From assembly GCA_010671975.1 (NCBI GenBank), contig JAAHIA010000190.1, positions 1-9,041 of the forward strand: DNA of 9,041 nucleotides, written 5' to 3'. The DNA is from Leptolyngbya sp. SIO4C1 (GTDB taxonomy: Bacteria; Cyanobacteriota; Cyanobacteriia; Phormidesmidales; Phormidesmidaceae). The translations under genes and the position numbers were made by a program. The first letter of the stretch is position 1. Every line of letters begins with the position of its first letter. Under the pieces are notes generated by a model. The model had not been told where the DNA came from and searched no databases. It saw nothing but the letters and a program-made list of their open reading frames with translations. Below are positions 4,100 through 9,041 of this stretch, piece by piece.

Positions 4100-6961
4100 C
4101 TACCAGAGCTCGTCTTCATCACCCCAGCTGTCTTCATCGTAGCGGCGACCATAGTCATTGCCAGAACGCGCAGCCGGCGGATAGCCTGCATTGCCAGAAT
4201 AGCCGCGATCGCGACGGTCGCGGGGGGGCTCATCGGGGGCGGGCTCATCGCTGGCCCAAGGATCGGGCTCAGGCGTCCAGCGATCGGTCTTAGAAGCGGC
4301 GCTGCGCTCATCATAGCGATCTGGGTCGCGGCGATCTGAGTCGCGGGGGGCGGTGCTAGGCTCACGCTCGCCATAGTCACGCCGGTCGTAGCGGTCGTCA
4401 TAGCGATCTTGAGGTCGCTCTGGTAGAGGGTCTTGAGGCCGCTGTCCGCGTTTGTCATAGCGGCCTGATTCATCCCACCGCTCCCAGGTATCGTCACGAC
4501 GCGGCTCGCCGCCGTAGCGCTCCGATGGTCGACGGCCCGTTTGATCACGGCCCGCCTGATCGCGACCTGTTTGATCGCGACCCGTTTGATCGTAGTCCCA
4601 CCGCTGATCGCGAGCGGGCCGCTCATAGGATCGATTATAGTCGCCGCCATAGTCGCCGCGATCGCGACGCGGTTCATCATACCAGCGATCGTTCTGAGGC
4701 GGCGCGTCATAGCCATAGCGGTCGTAGCGATCGTCCGGGCGGCGCGGTGCATCGTAGTCATAGCGATCGCCTAGGCGATCGTCTGAGCGCTCCTCTGGGC
4801 GACGCGGCGCGTCGTAGCCATAGCGATCGTCGCGTGGTGGCGCATCGTAGCGGTCATAGCGATCGGCACGGGCGGGCGGCTCGTAGCGATCGCGATCGCT
4901 ATAGTCGCGGCGCGGCTGCTCCCAGTCATCACCCCAGTCGTCCCAGCTGCTGCTGTAGCTATCTCGCCGACCGTAGCTAGGCGCATCCCACTGGGCCTGA
5001 CGTTCCCAGCTGTTGCTGTAGCCGCTATTGCTGTAGCCGCCGTTGCCATAGCCGTAGTCGCGGCGATAGTCTTCTTCGTCATCAGTAAAAATGCGCTTCA
5101 ACGTACCGCCAATTTGGCCCAACAGATCGCCTTCATCGCTATCGATATCGTAGAGGTACGCCTCTCGGTTGAGCTCATAGATTTCGTCTTGCAGATCGGC
5201 CTGGGCAATATCAATACCGCGCTCATCGCCGCGCTCAAGCCCGTCGCGCAGCTCCTGAATCAGCCCTTCAACTCGGCGTCTGCGATCGCGAGCAAACTGC
5301 AGGCCAAAATCGAGCGCCACCTCTCGCAGCGTGCGCTCTGCCGTAAAGGTTAGCGTCTCGGCCCGATTGCGCTTTTCAATCCGCTCCCGCTGCAGCCGAT
5401 CGGTATCAGCAAATTCCTCCGCTTCGCGGATCATCCGCTGAATGTCATCTTCTGAAAGGTTAGAGGCCTCCTGCACTGTGATGCTCTGCTCGCGCCCGGT
5501 CGTTTTGTCGAGCGCTGAGACCTGCAAAATGCCGTTAGCATCGATGTCGAACGAAACCTGAACCTGGGGAATGCCGCGCGGCGCAGGTGGAATACCCATT
5601 AGCTTAAAGCGGCCCAGCGACTTATTGTCAGCCACCATTTCCCGCTCGCCCTGCAGCACGTGGACTTCGACAACTGTCTGATTGTTCTCTGAAGTCGAAA
5701 ATACGTCCGAGCGCCGAACCGGAATCGTCGTGTTGCGCGGAATCACCTTTTTCATCACACCGCCGATGGTTTCGAGCCCCAGCGACAGCGGCGTCACATC
5801 CAGCAGCATGATGTCTTGCACTTCCTGAGTCAAGATACCCGCCTGAACTGCTGCCCCCACGGCGACCGCTTCGTCCGGATTAACGTTTTGATTCGGCTCT
5901 TTGCTCAGCAGCGTTCGCACCAGCGCCTGCACCATCGGCATGCGGCTTGCCCCCCCCACTAAGACCACTTCGTCAATTTGAGAAGGCGATAGGTTGGCAT
6001 CGCTTAGAGCCTGCTTGAGCGGCGTTCGCAAGCGGCCAATCAAATCGGTACAGAGACTTTCAAACTGCGATCGCGTCAGCTTGGTTTCAATATGCTTAGG
6101 GCCGTCTTCAGTGGCCGTAATGAACGGCAGATTAATTTCGGCGGTTGGCAGCCCAGACAGCTCTATTTTGGCTTTTTCGGCTGCCTCAGTCAGACGCTGC
6201 AGTGCCTGGCGATCGCGGCGCAGGTCAATACCTTCTGCTTCTAAAAACTCATTGGCCAGCCAGTCGACGATCTTCTTATCAAAGTTAGTGCCGCCTAGCT
6301 GCGTATCGCCGCTGGTCGATTTCACCTCAAAGACACCGTTTCTAACGTCGAGAATCGAGACGTCAAACGTACCGCCCCCAAGGTCAAACACCAAGATTGT
6401 CTGGTTGTACTGCTGATCGAGGCCGTATGCTAAAGCCGCTGCTGTCGGCTCATTTAGAATACGCTTCACCTCTAATCCTGCAATTCGGCCGGCATCGCGC
6501 GTTGCCTGTCGCTGTGCATCGTTGAAGTAGGCCGGCACCGTAATCACTGCGCCCGTTACCGGCTGCCCTAGGTAGCGATTAGCTTCGTCTGCCAGCTTAC
6601 GTAAAATCATTGCCGAAATTTCTTCCGGCGTAAAATCTTTGTCTAACCGAGGACAGCGGACTCTGACGCTGCCATCTTCGTCTTTGCGAATCGTGTAGGG
6701 AACTTTCTTAGATTCAGAAGTCAGCTCAGCATACTTGCGGCCAATAAAGCGCTTGACCCCGTAGAACGTATTTTGAGGATTGAGAACGGCCTGCCGACGC
6801 GCCATCTGCCCAACGAGGCGCTCGCCTTCTTTGCTAAAGGCCACCACCGAAGGCGTGGTGCGCATACCCTCAGTATTGGCAATCACAACGGGCTTGCCGC
6901 CTTCCATTACGGCAACCACTGAATTGGTGGTCCCGAGGTCAATGCCGACTACCTTTCCCAT
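4100..6961 (-). CDS. dnaK: Hsp70 chaperone DnaK with a very long Arg/Asp/Tyr-rich C-terminal tail (DnaK3-like)
   Basis: 953 residues, against about 640 for standard DnaK. The ATPase domain is intact: GIDLGTTNS (6-14), DLGGGTFDVS from D193, and VLVGGASRMP around 333-342. The linker and beta substrate domain follow (LLDVTPLSLGLETIGG, about 385 onward; then the helical lid EAEEFADTDRLQRERIEKRNRAE). The segment GDLLGQIGGTLKRIF (611-625) looks like an amphipathic helix. From 636 to 953 the protein is low-complexity: about 60 Arg, 61 Asp, 32 Tyr and 13 Trp in 318 residues. It ends in an acidic-aromatic GDEDELW instead of EEVD. Length, tail and the downstream dnaJ fit cyanobacterial DnaK3, the form known from other cyanobacteria to be essential and partly membrane- or polysome-associated. 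ATG at 6961 has GAGGAG 11 bases upstream (6978-6973). A G8 run codes for part of the nucleotide-binding motif (5950-5957). Confidence 0.95.
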   Translation of the reverse strand: MGKVVGIDLGTTNSVVAVMEGGKPVVIANTEGMRTTPSVVAFSKEGERLVGQMARRQAVLNPQNTFYGVKRFIGRKYAELTSESKKVPYTIRKDEDGSVRVRCPRLDKDFTPEEISAMILRKLADEANRYLGQPVTGAVITVPAYFNDAQRQATRDAGRIAGLEVKRILNEPTAAALAYGLDQQYNQTILVFDLGGGTFDVSILDVRNGVFEVKSTSGDTQLGGTNFDKKIVDWLANEFLEAEGIDLRRDRQALQRLTEAAEKAKIELSGLPTAEINLPFITATEDGPKHIETKLTRSQFESLCTDLIGRLRTPLKQALSDANLSPSQIDEVVLVGGASRMPMVQALVRTLLSKEPNQNVNPDEAVAVGAAVQAGILTQEVQDIMLLDVTPLSLGLETIGGVMKKVIPRNTTIPVRRSDVFSTSENNQTVVEVHVLQGEREMVADNKSLGRFKLMGIPPAPRGIPQVQVSFDIDANGILQVSALDKTTGREQSITVQEASNLSEDDIQRMIREAEEFADTDRLQRERIEKRNRAETLTFTAERTLREVALDFGLQFARDRRRRVEGLIQELRDGLERGDERGIDIAQADLQDEIYELNREAYLYDIDSDEGDLLGQIGGTLKRIFTDDEEDYRRDYGYGNGGYSNSGYSNSWERQAQWDAPSYGRRDSYSSSWDDWGDDWEQPRRDYSDRDRYEPPARADRYDRYDAPPRDDRYGYDAPRRPEERSDDRLGDRYDYDAPRRPDDRYDRYGYDAPPQNDRWYDEPRRDRGDYGGDYNRSYERPARDQRWDYDQTGRDQTGRDQAGRDQTGRRPSERYGGEPRRDDTWERWDESGRYDKRGQRPQDPLPERPQDRYDDRYDRRDYGEREPSTAPRDSDRRDPDRYDERSAASKTDRWTPEPDPWASDEPAPDEPPRDRRDRGYSGNAGYPPAARSGNDYGRRYDEDSWGDEDELW
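4533..4592 (-). repeat. Four tandem copies of a 15-bp unit inside dnaK (DQTGR repeats)
   Basis: Units lie at 4533-4547, 4548-4562, 4563-4577 and 4578-4592, differing by only a few bases. On the coding strand they encode DQTGR, DQTGR, DQAGR and DQTGR at about residues 791-810. Because the period is a multiple of three, copy-number change would keep the frame. Confidence 0.9.
4886..4899. repeat. Two overlapping HIP1 octamers in the dnaK tail
   Basis: GCGATCGC occurs at 4886-4893 and again at 4892-4899, sharing GC. HIP1 is the over-represented cyanobacterial palindrome. Other copies in the same tail lie at 4205-4212, 4658-4665 and 4763-4770. Every one is read on the coding strand as xGC-GAT-CGC, that is x-Asp-Arg. 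Confidence 0.85.
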
Positions 6962-7050
6962 TCGACAGGTTTCTCCTCGCTGTTCGCTTTACACTGGGGC
7001 CTGCTGTTTCACTCTACGCTTGAGCTTGCTGACTTCGCCCCGTCTGCTTT

Positions 7051-7088
7051 GACAGTTGATCTAGACAGTTGATCTAACAGTTGATTTA
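7051..7088. repeat. Three-copy 13-bp tandem repeat upstream of dnaK
   Basis: GACAGTTGATCTA occurs at 7051-7063 and 7064-7076 exactly, and ACAGTTGATTTA follows at 7077-7088. The last copy runs into AAC, forming AGTTgatttAACT. The array lies 90-127 bases upstream of the dnaK start, within the 289 bases (6962-7250) between dnaK and the tRNA gene. The spacing, just over one helical turn, suits repeated binding sites for a regulator. I find no CIRCE element (TTAGCACTC-N9-GAGTGCTAA) here. Confidence 0.75.
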
Positions 7089-7107
7089 ACTGAATCACAT
7101 ATCGACA

Positions 7108-7131
7108 AGTGGCTTAGTATTCTAAGCCACT
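7108..7131. repeat. Perfect 10-bp inverted repeat upstream of dnaK, possible operator
   Basis: AGTGGCTTAG (7108-7117) and CTAAGCCACT (7122-7131) are separated by 4 bases. Read leftward toward dnaK, the centre contains TAGAAT (7124 to 7119), a plausible -10 box, with only a poor -35 (TGGTTT) at the right distance. No T-run flanks it, so it is not an intrinsic terminator. If the promoter is real, the repeat would be an operator over it; if transcription starts further upstream, it would be a leader hairpin. Confidence 0.6.
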
Positions 7132-7232
7132 ACGGGTTCCCTAAACCACTTTGCCGCTTTCCCATCATGTCTCGCCACCAATCCCTTTGTCTATTCTAGA
7201 GAACCTGCTATGAAGTTACCGTGATTCTTTGC

Positions 7233-7238
7233 TAGAAT
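7233..7238 (+). promoter_or_regulatory. Probable -10 box of the tRNA-Leu promoter
   Basis: TAGAAT ends 12 bases before the tRNA 5' end (7251), so transcription would start near 7245 with a very short leader. No good -35 hexamer lies 16-18 bases upstream; ATGAAG at 7210-7215 is the nearest. Confidence 0.45.
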
Positions 7239-7250
7239 GAGAAGCCGAAC

Positions 7251-7333
7251 GCGGATGTGGCGGAATTGGTAGACGCGCTAGATTTAGGTTCTAGTGTCTT
7301 CGTGACGTGAAGGTTCAAGTCCTTTCATCCGCA
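7251..7333 (+). tRNA. tRNA-Leu (anticodon UAG)
   Basis: The acceptor stem GCGGATG (7251-7257) pairs with CATCCGC (7326-7332), followed by discriminator A at 7333; CCA is not encoded. The anticodon stem CTAGA (7278-7282)/TCTAG (7290-7294) carries the loop TTTAGGT, with anticodon TAG at 7285-7287, reading CUN leucine codons, mainly CUA and CUG. A class II long variable arm with its own short stem (GTC/GAC, 7296-7306) fits tRNA-Leu. The T stem GAAGG/CCTTT (7309-7325) closes the TTCAAGT loop. There is no intron. No T-run terminator follows directly. Confidence 0.97.
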
Positions 7334-7386
7334 TAGAGCTAACGCATTTATATCGTTCTGGCTAATGAGTTTTGGCTAGCTGGCAC

Positions 7387-7411
7387 CGCAGCTGAGGCTG
7401 TCTCAGCTGCG
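7387..7411. repeat. Perfect 10-bp hairpin downstream of tRNA-Leu
   Basis: CGCAGCTGAG (7387-7396) and CTCAGCTGCG (7402-7411) form a perfect stem with loop GCTGT. An outer 7-bp pair, GCTAATG (7361-7367) with CATTAGC (7414-7420), encloses it. A further AGCTGAG (7418-7424) can compete for the CTCAGCT arm (7402-7408). It is not followed by a T-run. Confidence 0.75.
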
Positions 7412-7658
7412 CACATTAGCTGAGCTGCTCTCACGCTGCACTTAGCGCTTTTGGCTAGGCCTTTCGGCATTTTTGAGCCATTCTGAATCTTCTCTGTAGT
7501 CTAAATCTTCTCTATATATAGATGTAGATCCTTGTGCGAGCCGCTTGCTTAGAATACAGACACAGCTGAAAGCTACAGCACTAGTGACGGGTGGGGCAGC
7601 CGTTCGGCCAGCGAATTGCTCAGCGTAGAGCGCTAGCTAACAGTGAATAATAGAGTCA

Positions 7659-7696
7659 GATGTGAGCTTGACTGATGCTTCTAGTATACTCACATC
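7659..7696 (+). promoter_or_regulatory. Candidate gshA promoter with overlapping inverted repeat
   Basis: TATACT (7685-7690) lies 36 bases before the GTG start. The inverted repeat GATGTGAG (7659-7666)/CTCACATC (7689-7696), spaced 22 bases, has its right arm over the end of this -10 box and its left arm near the -35 position. The TTGACT at 7668-7673 is too close (11 bases) to be a standard -35. The half-sites resemble CRP-type TGTGA/TCACA, but the spacing is far larger than the 6 bases of a CRP site. Confidence 0.35.
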
Positions 7697-7726
7697 GACA
7701 AACCTGACGTTTATTGGGATGCGGCA

Positions 7727-8872
7727 GTGCTACTCACTAAAGGCTTTGAGGTCGAGATGTATACGGGAACGCCTGACGGTAAAGTCGTCGGCCTCTCAGA
7801 TCGGGTGGTTGCTGAGCTAGAGGGGTTTGTGCGCGAACCCGACAGTCGCAATGTGGAATACACCACGCCACCGCTTTGCCGCTATGAGCAGCTGCTGTGC
7901 GAATTGGTTAGACCGCGGCTGCGGCTGCGGCAGTTTCTCGCTCAGCTAGGTAACTACACGCTGCTGCCCGGCAGCACGCTGTCGCTAGGCGATAGCCAGC
8001 GGTTCTATCGCTCTGACCCGCACAATCCATATCACGGCTATATTGAGCAAACTTACGGCACCAAGGTGGTAACGGCTAGCGTTCACATCAATGTTGGCAT
8101 AGCCGATCCAGAGCTGCTGCTGCGCGCCTGCCGGCTGGTGCGGCTAGAGGCACCGCTCTGGCTAGCGCTGACCGCGTCTTCGCCATTTTTAGACGGCGAG
8201 CTGACGGGCTATCACTCTACTCGCTGGCAGATCTTTCCACAGACGCCTGCAGCGGTGCCGCTGTTTGAGAGTCACGCCCATCACATTGCTTGGACGCAGA
8301 CTCAGCTACGGCTAGGAACCATGCAAAACGTACGGCATCTGTGGAGCTCGGTGCGGCCTAACGGGGACAATCGGCCGTATGGTCTCAATCGGCTGGAGCT
8401 GAGGATTTGCGACTTAGTGACCGACCCGCTTTTGCTGCTGGCGGTAACGGCGCTGCTTGAAGCTAGGCTGCTCCAGCTGCAGGCCGATCCTTCACTTGAC
8501 CCGCTGAGCGCTAGCCAGCTGCCGGCCTCTACTCGCCACGAGGATCTACTGGCCATGACTTTAGAGAATGAGCGGGCGGTGGCTCATCAAAGCTTAGACG
8601 CTCAGCTGCGCCACTGGTCTGACGGTCGGTCTATCACTGCGCATGACTGGATTGCTCAGCTCTACCAGGCGGTGTATCCAACGGCTAAAGCCTACGGCAT
8701 TGCCTGCTTCCTAGCGCCTATCCAGCAAGTTTTACGCGAAGGCAACCAGGCTCAGCAATGGATCAAACAGGTACGTTCGGGCGACGCTATTGCTAGCGCG
8801 ATCGCACAGTCAGCGCGCGTTATGGACCTGCAGGAAAAAGCGCTGCGATCAGATATCTGTGCGCCGGCATAG
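7727..8872 (+). CDS. gshA: Glutamate--cysteine ligase, cyanobacterial type
   Basis: 381 residues, close to the usual length of cyanobacterial GshA. It joins L-glutamate and L-cysteine with ATP into gamma-glutamylcysteine, the first and rate-limiting step of glutathione synthesis, in the cytoplasm. The N-terminus LLTKGFEVEMYTGTPDGKVVGLSDRVV and the following FVREPDSRNVEYTTPPL match the cyanobacterial family as I know it. Further landmarks are VTASVHINVGI (an ATP-grasp-like glutamine-synthetase fold strand with His), LTASSPFLDGELTGYHSTRW, and NRLELRICDLVTDP. The start is GTG at 7727, which gives the usual (M)LL(S/T)KGFEVEMYTG beginning; a nearby ATG at 7719 is out of frame. The ribosome site is weak (GGGA near 7716-7719). 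The gene stands alone; no gshB is in the window. Confidence 0.93.
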   Translation: MLLTKGFEVEMYTGTPDGKVVGLSDRVVAELEGFVREPDSRNVEYTTPPLCRYEQLLCELVRPRLRLRQFLAQLGNYTLLPGSTLSLGDSQRFYRSDPHNPYHGYIEQTYGTKVVTASVHINVGIADPELLLRACRLVRLEAPLWLALTASSPFLDGELTGYHSTRWQIFPQTPAAVPLFESHAHHIAWTQTQLRLGTMQNVRHLWSSVRPNGDNRPYGLNRLELRICDLVTDPLLLLAVTALLEARLLQLQADPSLDPLSASQLPASTRHEDLLAMTLENERAVAHQSLDAQLRHWSDGRSITAHDWIAQLYQAVYPTAKAYGIACFLAPIQQVLREGNQAQQWIKQVRSGDAIASAIAQSARVMDLQEKALRSDICAPA

Positions 8873-8888
8873 GCATCTCTATATTATG

Positions 8889-8912
8889 AAGCTTTGATGA
8901 AAGCTCTGATGA
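8889..8912. repeat. Two tandem copies of a 12-bp unit after gshA
   Basis: AAGCTTTGATGA (8889-8900) is followed at once by AAGCTCTGATGA (8901-8912), with a single mismatch. It begins 17 bases after the gshA stop. Confidence 0.75.
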
Positions 8913-8919
8913 GCCTTCA

Positions 8920-9004
8920 GGCGACTGGCAGGCCTTCTATTTCCGGAAATAGAAGGCCAGTTGACTAGACTAGGCGCGATCGCATCGTCAGTCTGCCAGT
9001 CGCC
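8920..9004. repeat. 85-bp nested inverted-repeat structure downstream of gshA
   Basis: Outer arms GGCGACTGGCAG (8920-8931) and CTGCCAGTCGCC (8993-9004) are perfect 12-bp complements. Between them lies a perfect 28-bp palindrome (8931-8958, half-site GGCCTTCTATTTCC) and one HIP1 octamer (8976-8983). There is no T-run for an intrinsic terminator, no coding frame and no clear target-site duplication at the edges. A further short inverted repeat, ACTGAT (9011-9016)/ATCAGT (9028-9033), follows outside it. Confidence 0.8.
8931..8958. repeat. Perfect 28-bp palindrome
   Basis: GGCCTTCTATTTCC (8931-8944) is followed directly by its exact reverse complement (8945-8958). As RNA it would fold into a stem of about 12 bp with a 4-base loop. 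It may act as a transcript-end stabiliser for gshA or be part of a small repeat element. Confidence 0.9.
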
Positions 9005-9041
9005 GGTATAACTGATTAGAAAGTCATATCAGTCACAATCG

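Larger units (their letters stand above)
4103..5056 (-). other. Low-complexity coding tract: disordered RD/Y-rich tail of DnaK (residues 636-953)
   Basis: By hand count this 318-residue tract has about 19% Arg, 19% Asp, 10% Tyr and 4% Trp. It has no Cys, Phe, His, Ile, Met or Val, only three Leu and only two Lys. Recurrent words are DRY, YDAP, RYDRY, RRP and DRWYD. The first part is Gly/Ser/Asn/Tyr-rich (YGYGNGGYSNSGYSNSW), the middle is RDY-rich, and the end is Pro/Asp/Glu-rich and acidic. Such composition is typical of disordered, aromatic-sticker regions. The DNA is repetitive enough that several other frames on both strands stay open here; these are side effects, not genes. Confidence 0.9.
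7334..7726. other. 393-bp intergenic region between tRNA-Leu and gshA
   Basis: I find no convincing gene here. It contains nested and competing hairpins (7361-7424), a weak GCC/GGC hairpin followed by ATTTTT (7459-7474) that may be a poor terminator, and two copies of AATCTTCTCT (7486-7495, 7504-7513). The second of these runs into the 12-bp palindrome TCTATATATAGA (7511-7522). TAGAAT (7550-7555) and TATACT (7685-7690) are possible -10 boxes for gshA. An 8-bp inverted repeat (7659-7696) overlaps the second. Confidence 0.6.

Noticed and set aside
4533..4592. CRISPR-like array
   Set aside because: 15-bp units follow one another without spacers and are in frame inside dnaK.
4090..4761. Long open frame on the minus strand rich in Ala, Thr, Ile and Met, with similar ones at 4771-5082 (minus) and 4525-4980 (plus)
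   Set aside because: These are off-frame readings of the repetitive RD/Y-rich dnaK tail. Their simple composition mirrors the repeats, and dnaK is continuous through the region.
6780..7052. 90-codon plus-strand frame over the dnaK start
   Set aside because: It is the antisense of the dnaK 5' end and has no protein-like pattern or ribosome site.
7108..7131. CIRCE (HrcA) operator
   Set aside because: The arms and the 4-base centre do not match TTAGCACTC-N9-GAGTGCTAA.
8931..8958. Intrinsic terminator of gshA
   Set aside because: The hairpin is strong, but no T-run follows on either strand, so I list it only as a palindrome.

Overview
The window comes from a cyanobacterial chromosome. The palindrome HIP1 (GCGATCGC) occurs 16 times by my hand count, the glutamate-cysteine ligase is of the cyanobacterial type, and a zinc-finger-less DnaJ lies directly behind a DnaK with a long C-terminal extension, as in the DnaK3/DnaJ pair of cyanobacteria. 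A second palindrome, GCTAGC, is also strongly over-represented (17 copies). I cannot name the genus. I see no mobile element genes, CRISPR array or phage genes.

Layout. At the left edge the 5' part of an unrecognised gene runs leftward (1-182, minus). It is divergent from a small coiled-coil protein with one C-terminal membrane segment (255-587, plus). Next come asnS, asparaginyl-tRNA synthetase (680-2071, plus), and a six-helix YihY/BrkB-family membrane protein (2195-3121, plus). The BrkB-family gene converges, with only 30 bases between stop codons, on a leftward operon: dnaK (6961 to 4100) followed after 18 bases by dnaJ (4081 to 3152). About 290 non-coding bases upstream of dnaK hold a three-copy tandem repeat and a perfect inverted repeat. 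They are followed by tRNA-Leu(UAG) at 7251-7333 (plus), 393 non-coding bases with a possible switching hairpin, gshA (7727-8872, plus) with a GTG start, and an edge region packed with nested inverted repeats.

Function. Most genes are housekeeping: translation (asnS, tRNA-Leu), redox (gshA, first step of glutathione synthesis) and protein folding (dnaK/dnaJ). The most unusual item is the DnaK C-terminus. After a normal Hsp70 core and lid, the last 318 residues (636-953) are a disordered Arg/Asp/Tyr-rich tail with no Cys, Phe, His, Ile, Met or Val. It contains a four-copy 15-bp tandem repeat, and its HIP1 sites are all read in the same frame as Asp-Arg. Its partner DnaJ lacks both the zinc fingers and a Gly/Phe linker. 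Together they look like a specialised chaperone pair whose Hsp70 may self-assemble or bind RNA or membranes; that is inference.
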